From Planctomycetota bacterium (lineage in GTDB: Bacteria; Planctomycetota; MHYJ01; JACQXL01), in assembly GCA_016235865.1 (NCBI GenBank), contig JACRIK010000003.1, forward strand, positions 248,001 through 312,000: 64,000 nucleotides of DNA. The letters run 5' to 3'. Position numbers and translations under genes: made by a program. This document shows positions 51,763 to 60,380 of this stretch, one piece after another (positions within the stretch are counted from its first letter, which is position 1; every line of letters begins with the position of its first letter). The notes beneath the pieces are model-generated. The model was not told the origin of the DNA. It did not search any database and worked only from the letters and a program-made list of their open reading frames with translations.

Positions 51763-52773
51763 TTATCCGAATTTCTTATACTGTTTCACTATACCCTGGC
51801 TTATTTTTACCATATTATCAACTAACTGTTTCGGCTTTAGCACCTTCACTCCATCGCCCATTGGCAGAAGCCAGCATATCAGGTCTCCTAATCCGGCTAC
51901 GGTCAGGGTCATTTCTATTTCACCCTTGGGTAGTTTCTTTATTTTCTGAGACGGGTGCCATTGGCGCTCGGTTATCCATTGCGCATATTCCTTGCTAAAC
52001 CTCAACACCACATCCTGCAACTTGCCTTCGTGCGAGATGCCGAAGCTTTCATCTAGGAATCTAGTCACCTCAAATTCCTCGCCATCTTTGTCTTTGAGTA
52101 GGGTAAATTTGTCGTCCGACACCTCAACTAATTTGATGCGTTGGATTGCAAAATTTCGCAGCGCCCGGCGCAGTTCGCTATATCCCACGCAGTATAATCC
52201 GCCTTCATAAAAAGACAGGGCATAGGGATGGAATAAGTGCTTGTCGGTTTTATCCCGGCCGTATGCCAAATAGGTGATATGGCATTTCCTCTTTTCCCGC
52301 GATGCCCGGTTCAATTTCTCTATGATAGAGTTAAAATTCCGGTAATCAGTCAAAGCCCCCAGTTTAGGAACGACAGTTTCCTGCGAATAGAGGATGAAAT
52401 CTATGGCATTAACCGGCAGGGTCTTATGGATTTTATCCAGGGCGGAATCTATGCCCTCTTTGAAAGGCGTGCCTTGAAGCGCGCTTAATAGACCCTTGCT
52501 GAAATAAAGGGACATCAGTTCGGTCAGGGTGAACGGGACACTGGGCGTGCGGGCTCCCTTTGTCAGAAGCCATTTTATTTTCTCGCCTATCTTCTCCTTT
52601 TCCAAGGGGAAGCCGGCGTTCTGCAAGACATTCAGGTCGCGATAAATAGTCCTTTTGCTGTAGCCGATTTCGTGCGCCAGTTCTTCAGCCGTGATGCCAT
52701 AATGAAGCATATCCAGCCGCTTTAATATCTTCCACTGCCGGACGAATTGCCTGCCTCGTTCTTCTGTTTTCAT
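51763..52773 (-). CDS. WYL-domain transcriptional regulator
   Basis: The 336-residue regulator has an N-terminal DeoR-like winged helix (LDMLHYGITAEELAHEIGYS and KRTIYRDLNVLQ), a long linker, and a WYL domain (about 160-230) with YLAYGRDKTDKHLFHPYALS and GLYCVGYSELRRALRNFAI. A WCX C-terminal part follows. WYL proteins bind nucleic-acid-derived ligands and often control defence operons. It is the first gene of the AT-rich cluster 48.5-52.8 kb, and its C-terminus is duplicated at 49186-49283. Confidence 0.9.
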   Translation of the reverse strand: MKTEERGRQFVRQWKILKRLDMLHYGITAEELAHEIGYSKRTIYRDLNVLQNAGFPLEKEKIGEKIKWLLTKGARTPSVPFTLTELMSLYFSKGLLSALQGTPFKEGIDSALDKIHKTLPVNAIDFILYSQETVVPKLGALTDYRNFNSIIEKLNRASREKRKCHITYLAYGRDKTDKHLFHPYALSFYEGGLYCVGYSELRRALRNFAIQRIKLVEVSDDKFTLLKDKDGEEFEVTRFLDESFGISHEGKLQDVVLRFSKEYAQWITERQWHPSQKIKKLPKGEIEMTLTVAGLGDLICWLLPMGDGVKVLKPKQLVDNMVKISQGIVKQYKKFG

Positions 52774-52849
52774 ATTTTATTGATATAGTGACCCACTACT
52801 CTCACCCTACCATTTACGCCTTTGCCAAACAAGGTTTATAACCTATGAC

Positions 52850-55800
52850 CTACTTCCCCGTTTTCAATCTCTCCAACAGTTCTTTGATAGCCGGCTTGAC
52901 GGCCTCATCCGCCAGGGGCAATGCCTTGGCCAGCATCTCGATGGCCGGTGCCCGTTTGCCCTTGCCGGCATAGTAACGTCCCAGATTATAATAGGCCCGG
53001 TAGTCCTGCGGATAATTCTTTAGCACCATTGAGTTGGTCCGTTCAAACATCACCTCCTGATTCTGCTCCCGCAGGTCCGGCATGACCTGGGCCTGTATCT
53101 TGACCGCCTGGTAATAATTCTTGATGGCGTTATCCCTGTCCACACCGGTGCCGCTGGGTTTGGTGGATTTCTCCAGCCAGGCATCTCCGATGTGCGAATA
53201 GGTCTCTGATAATTCCGGCGCGATGACCAGCGACCTTTCGTATTGCTTAATCGCCTCGTCATACCGGCCCATCTCGTGATAGACCTCGCCGACCTCGTTC
53301 CGCAATGCCGGATGCTGGGGCGAGAGTTCGCAGGCCTGCTCGTAATATTTGATGGCCAGATTGAATTGCTCAGCCCGCCGGGCCGGGTCTTTGGATTCCC
53401 GGCCCTGAACCCGGTAGAACCGGCCCATATTGGCCTGGCGGGTTGGGTCTATCGGATTATATTTAACCGACTTGTCCAGATAATCCAGGCACCGGTCATA
53501 CCAGGCCTTTTTCTTCGCCGGGTCCGGCTCGGCATAGTATTTTTCCAGGCACATCCGGGCTGATTCCCCGAAATAGGTATTCTTTTTCGGCGAGAGCGCC
53601 AGCGCCTCTTCGTAAAGTTTCAGCGCGCCGGACCAGTTCTTGGCCCCCTCCTGGCCCGAGCCGACCTTGTAAATCAGGTCGCCCTTAATCAGATTGAGGT
53701 TGGTATACGTGATAATGAACAGGGTGATGACCGCTATCAGGATAGACGAGAATACCCGGAGCGGGGAGACGGCCAAAAGAGATTTTGGATTTCTGATTTC
53801 GGATTTCGGACTTGTGGCAATACCAGGTTTATTCCCGGCCTCTTGGCGGGTCAGCGCCCAGGCCAGGGCCAGGATATTGATAAACAGCCCGCTATAGAAA
53901 ATCGTGATGGCCGCGGTCGGGCTATAAAACGGCGGCAGGAAGGAAACCAGGATAATATAATAGATGACGGTGATGACGGCGGAAATCAGGGATGAGAGGA
54001 TGAACCCAGCCCCTGCGGGCGCAGTCGCAACTGAGCCACGATTATTTTTGGGCTGGGGCTGGGTAAACTTCCGGTTTAATAAATAGAACAAGACGGTTGA
54101 GGACAGCCAGGCGGCAATTATCAGCACCGCGATGCGCATGGCCTTTTCGGCGTTATCGTGCGGAGACGGGGCGGAGACGAAATTAAAGACCAGGGTAGTC
54201 AGGATGAGGGTGACTATCAGCATAGAGCTCAGAGCATAGGGCATAGAGGTTGCGGGGATAGGGTCAGAGCCCTTTTTCTTGGGTTCCTCCGGCTGCTCAT
54301 TGGTCAATCCCTTAAACATAATCACGATAAGTATGGCCAGATAGATATAGAAATAGGTGCGCGAGGCGGTCAGGTCGATCCCGAACTGGGTCTCGATAAA
54401 GTGGCCGATGAGCGCGGAGAAGAGGGTGATGAGAAGAAGCGTAGGGCGTAGAGCGTAGAGCGTAGAGCATGAAGCGTCGAGTGCTTTAAGTTCGGCTATT
54501 GTGCGATAGAACAAATAAACGACCGCGCCGGCGACTATGCCTAATGGCACGCCGACGGCTATAAATATGGTCTTATCCAGTAATATCGGAACAACCAGTC
54601 CGGCCAGGCCGAAGAGCAATAAGAGGCAAATAAAGACGACAAGTTCAATCGAGGTTTTGTGTGTTCTGTTTTTACCAAGCGCCTTTTCTTTTACTATGTC
54701 ATTCCCGCGCAGGCGGGAATCCATATGTTCCGGTGTATTCTGGATTCCTGCTTTCGCAGGAATGACAGCACCGGGGTCCTTATTACCAATCAATCCTAAT
54801 GACTTAAATGCGTAGAAGATAATGGCGCCGAATAATAACAGATATATCAATGCGCCGATTAGGCCGTTGGTGATGACCGTATCAAAGAATTCGTTGTGCG
54901 AGCGGTCCGGCAGGGTAATCCTGTTCTTTTCGCTGGTGACCAGCTCGGCCGGGCAGTATTTATAGTAAGGCACGAACATGGTCTCGGGCCCGTAGCCGAC
55001 CACGGCCCGGTAGGAATCCGATTGGACCATCTTAACCACGCCCTGCCAGATGAGTAGCCGGACTGTCGCCGCGCCTTCCCGGGCTTCGAGCAGCTGTCCC
55101 AGGCGCCCCATCTTGGATTTCAGGGCTTGAAAGGGTGTATTGGGCAGTGCCAGCGCCAGGAAGAATCCCAGCACCAGGGCCGCCGCGATGTAACTGCCTA
55201 ATGACAAATAGCGCCGGCGGAATACCAGGCCGGATAATACAATAAAGAAAAACCCCGCGGTAATCAGGCCCAGGAGCGGGCCCCGGCTCTCGGTCAGAAA
55301 TAGACAAACCACCTGGGCCAGTAATATGATGATATAGAATACGGATTTAGCCGGAGCGGATTCCTTTAGCGCGCGTATCAGCAGATAAACCGTGAGCGGG
55401 ATGACCATGAGCAGATACGAGCCCAGGAATATGGGATTGCCCAGGGTGGAGGCAATCCGAATGGAGAAATCAGCGCCCCAGTCCAGGGCCTCCAGCTTGC
55501 CTTTCTGGGCAAAGCCGTAGAGCATCACCGGAATCGATGTCAGGATGATGGCCACGAAGATGCGTTCCAGTTGCTTCCAATTATTCAAGGTCAGGGTGGT
55601 AATGGCGAAGATGATAAAATAACCCATCAGGGTATAGGCGCCCTGGCCCCGGACATCGTTGCCCCACCAGCTGCCGGACGGCAGGACCGACAGGAAGGTG
55701 GAGGCGAGATAACTCAGGCCCAGCAGGAGCGTCAGGATAACCAGGGGCTGTCTGAGCAGGGATTTTAGTTCTGGGAGTGAAACCCGCTTAATGATGAATG

Positions 55801-55957
55801 CGGCCAGCATGACCAGGGCAATGGAGCGCACCGCCGTGCTCTTATTCAGCTCAAAGGGAACCGTGGAATTGAGGTTAATGAACAGCGGCGCAATTACCAG
55901 CCCGGCCAGCCAGCACGCCTCGATGACCCTATCGCAGAATGAAGTGAGTTTGTTCAT
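52850..55957 (-). CDS. O-antigen ligase-like membrane protein with C-terminal TPRs
   Basis: The 1035-residue protein begins with about 10-12 TM helices typical of O-antigen ligase/polymerase (Wzy/WaaL) proteins, including FLTESRGPLLGLITAGFFFIV and a large loop with the GYGPETMFVPYYKYCPAEL and RSHNEFFDTVITNGLIGALI motifs. More helices follow to about 775. The C-terminal 250 residues are tetratricopeptide repeats (YEEALALSPKKNTYFGESAR, YEQACELSPQHPALRNEVGE, YERSLVIAPELSETYSHIGD). Such proteins link or polymerise surface sugars, with TPRs for partner binding. At least two repeats are inserted in frame: VIPAKAGIQ...DSRLRGND (397-420) and PKNNRGSVATAPAGAG (632-651). SEIRNPKS (about 715) is a further candidate. 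Confidence 0.85.
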   Translation of the reverse strand: MNKLTSFCDRVIEACWLAGLVIAPLFINLNSTVPFELNKSTAVRSIALVMLAAFIIKRVSLPELKSLLRQPLVILTLLLGLSYLASTFLSVLPSGSWWGNDVRGQGAYTLMGYFIIFAITTLTLNNWKQLERIFVAIILTSIPVMLYGFAQKGKLEALDWGADFSIRIASTLGNPIFLGSYLLMVIPLTVYLLIRALKESAPAKSVFYIIILLAQVVCLFLTESRGPLLGLITAGFFFIVLSGLVFRRRYLSLGSYIAAALVLGFFLALALPNTPFQALKSKMGRLGQLLEAREGAATVRLLIWQGVVKMVQSDSYRAVVGYGPETMFVPYYKYCPAELVTSEKNRITLPDRSHNEFFDTVITNGLIGALIYLLLFGAIIFYAFKSLGLIGNKDPGAVIPAKAGIQNTPEHMDSRLRGNDIVKEKALGKNRTHKTSIELVVFICLLLLFGLAGLVVPILLDKTIFIAVGVPLGIVAGAVVYLFYRTIAELKALDASCSTLYALRPTLLLITLFSALIGHFIETQFGIDLTASRTYFYIYLAILIVIMFKGLTNEQPEEPKKKGSDPIPATSMPYALSSMLIVTLILTTLVFNFVSAPSPHDNAEKAMRIAVLIIAAWLSSTVLFYLLNRKFTQPQPKNNRGSVATAPAGAGFILSSLISAVITVIYYIILVSFLPPFYSPTAAITIFYSGLFINILALAWALTRQEAGNKPGIATSPKSEIRNPKSLLAVSPLRVFSSILIAVITLFIITYTNLNLIKGDLIYKVGSGQEGAKNWSGALKLYEEALALSPKKNTYFGESARMCLEKYYAEPDPAKKKAWYDRCLDYLDKSVKYNPIDPTRQANMGRFYRVQGRESKDPARRAEQFNLAIKYYEQACELSPQHPALRNEVGEVYHEMGRYDEAIKQYERSLVIAPELSETYSHIGDAWLEKSTKPSGTGVDRDNAIKNYYQAVKIQAQVMPDLREQNQEVMFERTNSMVLKNYPQDYRAYYNLGRYYAGKGKRAPAIEMLAKALPLADEAVKPAIKELLERLKTGK
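54005..54063. repeat. GCAGTCGCAAC palindromic element inside the O-antigen ligase gene
   Basis: CCCAGCCCC (54005-54013) and GGGGCTGGG (54055-54063) bound a 59-bp element whose core GCAGTCGCAACTGAG is shared with 42689-42749 (in pyrD) and 56829-56862. It adds about 20 codons between membrane segments. Confidence 0.85.
54699..54767. repeat. dRS3-like paired hairpins inside the O-antigen ligase gene
   Basis: GTCATTCCCGC-GCAGGCGGGAAT (54699-54721) and ATTCCTGC-TTTC-GCAGGAATGAC (54745-54767) are mutually complementary hairpins, as in dRS3-type repeats (ATTCCC-N8-GGGAAT) of Neisseria and many other genomes. The 69 bp are 23 codons and read VIPAKAGIQ...DSRLRGND. Confidence 0.88.
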
Positions 55958-56110
55958 ACAATCATGCAGTAGTCAGTAGACAGTGGTCAGTAGTCAGTTT
56001 CACGGAAATTTACTGTCTACTGTTTACTGCCTACTGTATACTTCTTTCTATATAATAAATCTCTTTAAACAATTTGACAACTAATAAAGGGTTTGTTATG
56101 AATAAGCCCG

Positions 56111-56338
56111 ATGTTACAGGTAACGTTGCAAAACCGGAAGGAGATTATCTTCGAAGGCATGGCCGAATCGGTGTTTCTGCCGGGCGAATACGGGGAGTTT
56201 GAGGTCCTGCCGTTCCACGCCCCGATTATCAGCACGCTCCGGAAGGGAAAGTTAAGAATTGATGACCTTTTCCTTGAGATAAACGGCGGAATTGCTAAAA
56301 TGGACCAGACCAACAAGCTGTTATTGTTGGTGGAGTAA
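56111..56338 (+). CDS. Orphan AtpC-like (ATP synthase epsilon N-terminal) domain protein
   Basis: The 75-residue protein reads VTLQNRKEIIFEGMAESVFL, PGEYGEFEVLPFHAPIISTL and so on to LEINGGIAKMD. This is the N-terminal beta-sandwich of the F1F0 ATP synthase epsilon subunit (pattern FEGxxESVxLPGxDGEFxVLPxHAPL, in which the Pro-Gly and Phe-x-Val-Leu-Pro blocks are fixed). The C-terminal helical hairpin is missing and no other ATP synthase gene is near. It may be a split-off or degenerate epsilon, or a protein reused for another role. It is followed by rpsP. Confidence 0.75.
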   Translation: MLQVTLQNRKEIIFEGMAESVFLPGEYGEFEVLPFHAPIISTLRKGKLRIDDLFLEINGGIAKMDQTNKLLLLVE

Positions 56339-56343
56339 GGAAT

Positions 56344-56400
56344 ACCCCGCAATTCTGCGGGGTCTAAGTGCCAGTAAGTCGCTTTGCTTCAACTGGCACT
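56344..56400. promoter_or_regulatory. Two hairpins before rpsP
   Basis: ACCCCGC-AATTCT-GCGGGGT (56344-56363) and AGTGCCAGT (56367-56375) with ACTGGCACT (56392-56400) lie between the AtpC-like gene and rpsP. No T-run follows the first, so it is more likely an mRNA leader structure or repeat than a terminator. Confidence 0.5.
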
Positions 56401-56416
56401 AAGAAAGGGAATTAAA

Positions 56417-56716
56417 ATGTCAGTAGTAATCAGAATGGTCCGCCAGGGCCGGAAGAATGAACCACACTTCCGCATCGTAGTGTCCGACAAGCGGCAGAAG
56501 ATAGACGGCGCCTATATCGAAAATCTGGGTAATTACGAGCCCAAGGCGGAAAAGGATAAGAAAATCAACATCAAGGACGAACGCCTGAAATACTGGGTCA
56601 GCCAGGGCGCGCAGGTGAGCGATGCCTTATCGGCTATCCTAAAGAACCTCGGCAAACTGCCCAAGTCCGAGAAGCCCAAGAAGGCGGTCAAGGCAAAGGC
56701 CAAGGCCGCGAAATAG
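56417..56716 (+). CDS. rpsP: 30S ribosomal protein S16
   Basis: The 99-residue S16 has the family pattern IRMVRQGRKNEPHFRIVVSD, DGAYIENLGNYEPK, and a Lys/Ala-rich tail. S16 is needed for 30S assembly. I use the ATG at 56417 (AAAGGGA ribosome-binding site upstream); the frame extends 11 codons further, into the hairpin before it. The usual partners rimM and trmD do not follow. Confidence 0.96.
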   Translation: MSVVIRMVRQGRKNEPHFRIVVSDKRQKIDGAYIENLGNYEPKAEKDKKINIKDERLKYWVSQGAQVSDALSAILKNLGKLPKSEKPKKAVKAKAKAAK

Positions 56717-56759
56717 ACTCGGGGTTATTATAGCTTAGCCTACGAATTACACACCCCTA

Positions 56760-56775
56760 CCCCTCTCAAGAGGGG
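56760..56775. repeat. CCCCTCT-type hairpin
   Basis: CCCCTCTCAAGAGGGG, a perfect short stem after rpsP; the same motif occurs at 43250, 58083 and 58140. Confidence 0.55.
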
Positions 56776-56828
56776 ATTTGCCCGCATTATTCATGAGGTG
56801 AATGAATAATTCTAATCTGTTAAATCCT

Positions 56829-56862
56829 GCGGAGTCGCAACGGAGTCCCGATAATTTCGGGG
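56829..56862. repeat. GCAGTCGCAACGGAG-type element, intergenic copy
   Basis: GCGGAGTCGCAACGGAGTCC and CGATAATTTCGGGG match the core of the elements inside pyrD and the O-antigen ligase gene. It lies just downstream of fabH. Confidence 0.7.
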
Positions 56863-56880
56863 TTGTCTGATTTGCTCTAA

Positions 56881-57870
56881 TTACCATTTCAGAACTGTGA
56901 CGCCCCAGGTCAGCCCGCCGCCAAAGGCCACCAGGACCACATAATCGCCTTTTTTCAGCCGGCCGGAGCGAGCCGCCTCGTCAAAGGCAATCGCCGCCGA
57001 GGCGGCGGCGGTGTTGCCGTACTTGTGGATGTTGACGAAGATTTTGTCCATGGAAATGTTGAGCCGCTCAGCCGCGGCCTCCAGGATGCGCTGATTGACC
57101 TGATGCGGGACAATCAGGGCGATATCGGCCACCGTAATATTGCACTGCTTGGCCGCGTCCGCCACCAGGTCGGCCATTTTCATCACGGCAAATTTATATA
57201 TCTCCCGGCCGCGTAATCTCATATAATGCAGCCGCTCATCAACGGTCTTGTGCGAGGCCGGATTCCGGCTTCCGCCGGCCGGCTGAACCATGACATCGGC
57301 CCCGGTTCCGTCCGCGCCCATATAGGTGTAAATCACTTCATGGCCCTGATTATTAGGCTGGAGAACAACCGCGCCGGCCCCGTCTCCGAACAGCACGCAA
57401 CTGGCCCGGTCCGTATAATCGGTAATCTTGGTCAGGATATCGGCGCCGATAATCAGAACGTTTTTATAACTGCCGGTCGAGACCATCCTATAGCCGACGG
57501 TTAAGCTGTACATAAACCCGCTGCAGGCCGCCGAGATATCAAAGGCCGGTGCGTTTATCGCGCCGATATTCTTCTGGACATAACAGGCCGTAGATGGAAA
57601 AGGATGGTCCGGGGTCACGGTTCCGACAATTATCAAATCCAATTCTTCCGCCTGAATCTTGGCAGATTCCAGCGCCTTAAGCGCGGATTTGGTCGCCAAA
57701 TCAGACGTGACCACATCGGGCTCAACTGCCCGGCGCTCCTTGATGCCGGTCCGGGTGGTAATCCATTCATCCGAGGTGTCGACTATCTTCTCGAAATACG
57801 CATTGTCCAGCACCTTGTCCGGCACGCAGGAACCGTTGCCCACGATTGATACCTTATTCAATTCTGGCAT
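56881..57870 (-). CDS. fabH: Beta-ketoacyl-ACP synthase III
   Basis: FabH condenses acetyl-CoA with malonyl-ACP to start fatty-acid synthesis. The 329-residue protein has the full triad: Cys116 in DISAACSGF, His256 in VPHQVNQRI and Asn286 in KYGNTAAAS. The start SIVGNGSCVPDKVLDN and DEWITTRTGIKERR are family hallmarks. An AAAGGAGA ribosome-binding site supports the ATG at 57870. It is monocistronic here and is not followed by other fab genes. Confidence 0.96.
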   Translation of the reverse strand: MPELNKVSIVGNGSCVPDKVLDNAYFEKIVDTSDEWITTRTGIKERRAVEPDVVTSDLATKSALKALESAKIQAEELDLIIVGTVTPDHPFPSTACYVQKNIGAINAPAFDISAACSGFMYSLTVGYRMVSTGSYKNVLIIGADILTKITDYTDRASCVLFGDGAGAVVLQPNNQGHEVIYTYMGADGTGADVMVQPAGGSRNPASHKTVDERLHYMRLRGREIYKFAVMKMADLVADAAKQCNITVADIALIVPHQVNQRILEAAAERLNISMDKIFVNIHKYGNTAAASAAIAFDEAARSGRLKKGDYVVLVAFGGGLTWGVTVLKW

Positions 57871-57911
57871 TATTTATTCTCCTTTAGATGCGTATAATAA
57901 ATTCGCGTCAA

Positions 57912-58008
57912 CCCCGCACATAACGGCTCTTGAATGCACACCGGTATTAACGCTGATTTGACCTTTTTTATATCAAGGTTGGGATTATTAACATTTTTAT
58001 GTGCGGGG
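57912..58008. repeat. CCCCGCACATAA palindromic repeat, copy 2
   Basis: CCCCGCACATAA (57912-57923) and TTATGTGCGGGG (57997-58008) are perfect arms around 73 bases. It lies in the divergent spacer between fabH and glyS, with hairpins CCCCTCTATCAAGAGGGG (58083-58100) and CCCCTCTTATTAGAGGGG (58140-58157) farther on. No gene is seen in this 298-bp gap. Confidence 0.82.
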
Positions 58009-58168
58009 TCAACATTATTTTTACTTTATTTTATCTTTACCCCGTTAGAGGTGTTTGGTATAAAACATTACCATTCATAAGTCCCCTCTATCAAGAGGGG
58101 ATTTAGGGGTGTGTCGTCTATAGAATTACACACCCCCGGCCCCTCTTATTAGAGGGGATACACTAACT

Positions 58169-60349
58169 ATGACAGATTTTTTATTAGAACTCGGTACCGA
58201 GGAAATCCCGGCCGGGTATATCCAGCCGGCCTTAGCACAAGGTGTGGCCTTCCTCAAGGAATACCTGGCCGAACATCGCCTGGCTTACCAGGATATCAAG
58301 ACCTGTTCCACGCCCAGGCGGATGGTGTTCTCAATTACCGGACTGCCGGATAAGCAGGCGGATATAGACAAGGAACTGTCCGGTCCGCCCTGTTCCGTGG
58401 CCTTTGATAAAGATAACAAACCGACCCCAGCGTATTTTGGGTTTATCAAGAAATATAATCTCAAGGAATCCGATGTTAAAACCAAGGATACGCCCAAAGG
58501 CAGGGCCTGTTTCGCCTCAGTGCTGGTAAAAGGCGAGAAGTCCGAGAAAATACTGGCTGAATCCGTGCTCGGGCTGGTCAATTCGCTGCCATTCCCCAAG
58601 TCCATGTGGTGGCTTGATAAGGCCCTGACCTTTGCCCGGCCGCTGAGATATATCCTGGCTGTCTTCGGCGCTAAGCCTCTCAAGATTACCCTGGCCGGCG
58701 TAACCTGCGGGAATAAAACCTATGGACATCCGTTCCTGTCAGCCAAGGCCATCGTCATCAAATCAGCTGATTTTGCCAGATACCAATCCGCCCTGCGCCA
58801 GGCAAAGGTTATTGTTGACTCGGCCGAACGCCGGGCTTTTATAGCCAAAGAGATACAGCAAATCCTGGATAAATATAATGCGGTTTGCCAGGAACCGGAA
58901 TTGCTGGACGAGGTGACCAACCTGGTAGAATTCCCGGTGACTGTAGAATGTGAGTTTGACGAATCATACTTAAAATTACCGTCAGCGGTGATAGAATCGG
59001 CCATGAAGTCGCACCAGCGCTATTTCCCGCTCAAAGACAAAGACGGTAATTTACTCAACCGCTTTATCACCATCTCGAATATCACGGCTAATAAGGAAAT
59101 CAAGGAAGGCAACGAACGGGTCATCAAGGCCCGCCTCTCGGACGCCCTGTTCTTCTGGGAACAGGGTAAGAAAATACCGCTGGAAAAATATGCCCTATGC
59201 CTTGATTCCATCGCCTTCCTGGGGAAATTAGGCACTATGAAGGAGAAGTCAACCCGACTTAATGATTTGGCTTTATCCATAACTGAAATCTCTGATTATA
59301 ACAGGACCACTATTAATCGGGCGGCAGAATTATGCAAGGCGGACCTGTTGACCGGCATGGTCGGCGAATTCCCGGACCTGCAGGGCATCATGGGCTATGA
59401 ATATCTCAAGGATAAAGAACCGGAAGTGGCCTTAGCCATTAAAGAACACTACTTACCAAGATTCGCCGGTGATAAATTACCTCAAAGCCAAGCCGGGATT
59501 TGCCTGGCCCTGGCTGAGAAGTTTGACAATCTGGTTTCGGCTTTCTCGCTGGCTCAAAAACCCACCGGCTCTTCCGACCCCTATGGGTTAAGGCGGCAAG
59601 CGCTGGGTATTATCAAGATAATCATAGAACAGAAACTTAATATTTCCCTTAATGCCGTGTGGAGCCACACCTTTGAAATGCTTGCGCCGTCTGTTCAACC
59701 ATACGCATTAGAAATCTCTAAAACGCACCAACGTTTTCCGGGGGTTAAAGAACTATACGAAAAGATAGCCCAAACCGGGAAAATACCGGACGACCATAGG
59801 AAATCTCTCAAAGGAGAATTAGATAGATTTATTGATGCCCGCCTTCATCAAATGCTTGTAGAAGAAACTGGCATTAATTCCAATATTTACAATGCCGTAA
59901 TATGGCCCACTGGAACTCAAGAACCCCAGATTGATAAATTATATGGTTCTTATGCCCGAGTAATTACTCTTCAAAAACTATCCAAGGAATCATTCTGGAG
60001 CGAATTAGTTGAGGTGGTGGAACGAACCTACAACATTAGTAAAGCAATACATACCATTATACCTGAAGTTGACAATGCCCTTCTTAAAGAAGAATCGGAA
60101 ATAGAGTTACACCGCCTTTACGAGACTAATAAGGACGCCATCCAGAAACTGATAGCTACCGCGCAATACGAGGATGCCTCACGATTATATCACAAGGTCT
60201 TTGCCAGGCCGGCGCACACCTTCTTCGAAAATGTTTTTGTCAATGTAAAAGAAGAGGACGTTAAAACTAACCGCCTAACACTACTCAAGAAGATAAACCA
60301 GCTCTATTCATCCGGCATTGCCGACCTGTCCCGTATCCCGCGGAAATAA
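58169..60349 (+). CDS. glyS: Glycine--tRNA ligase beta subunit
   Basis: GlyS is the tRNA-binding subunit of the alpha2beta2 glycyl-tRNA synthetase of bacteria. The 726-residue protein has the family start LLELGTEEIPAGYIQPAL, the STPRRM motif, YGHPFLS, and the central SAFSLAQKPTGSSDPYGLRRQALG region. The C-terminal anticodon-binding DALR-like part ends VFVNVKEEDVKTNRLTLLKK. The alpha subunit gene glyQ normally precedes glyS and is not in this window. No T-box leader is visible. Confidence 0.96.
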   Translation: MTDFLLELGTEEIPAGYIQPALAQGVAFLKEYLAEHRLAYQDIKTCSTPRRMVFSITGLPDKQADIDKELSGPPCSVAFDKDNKPTPAYFGFIKKYNLKESDVKTKDTPKGRACFASVLVKGEKSEKILAESVLGLVNSLPFPKSMWWLDKALTFARPLRYILAVFGAKPLKITLAGVTCGNKTYGHPFLSAKAIVIKSADFARYQSALRQAKVIVDSAERRAFIAKEIQQILDKYNAVCQEPELLDEVTNLVEFPVTVECEFDESYLKLPSAVIESAMKSHQRYFPLKDKDGNLLNRFITISNITANKEIKEGNERVIKARLSDALFFWEQGKKIPLEKYALCLDSIAFLGKLGTMKEKSTRLNDLALSITEISDYNRTTINRAAELCKADLLTGMVGEFPDLQGIMGYEYLKDKEPEVALAIKEHYLPRFAGDKLPQSQAGICLALAEKFDNLVSAFSLAQKPTGSSDPYGLRRQALGIIKIIIEQKLNISLNAVWSHTFEMLAPSVQPYALEISKTHQRFPGVKELYEKIAQTGKIPDDHRKSLKGELDRFIDARLHQMLVEETGINSNIYNAVIWPTGTQEPQIDKLYGSYARVITLQKLSKESFWSELVEVVERTYNISKAIHTIIPEVDNALLKEESEIELHRLYETNKDAIQKLIATAQYEDASRLYHKVFARPAHTFFENVFVNVKEEDVKTNRLTLLKKINQLYSSGIADLSRIPRK

Positions 60350-60380
60350 CAAAGGGCAATGAATAAGTCGGCACCTCCTA

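Noticed and set aside
58010-58168. T-box riboswitch before glyS
   Set aside because: No AGGGUGGNACCGCG-like antiterminator or terminator is visible; the spacer is filled with CCCCTCT-type hairpins.
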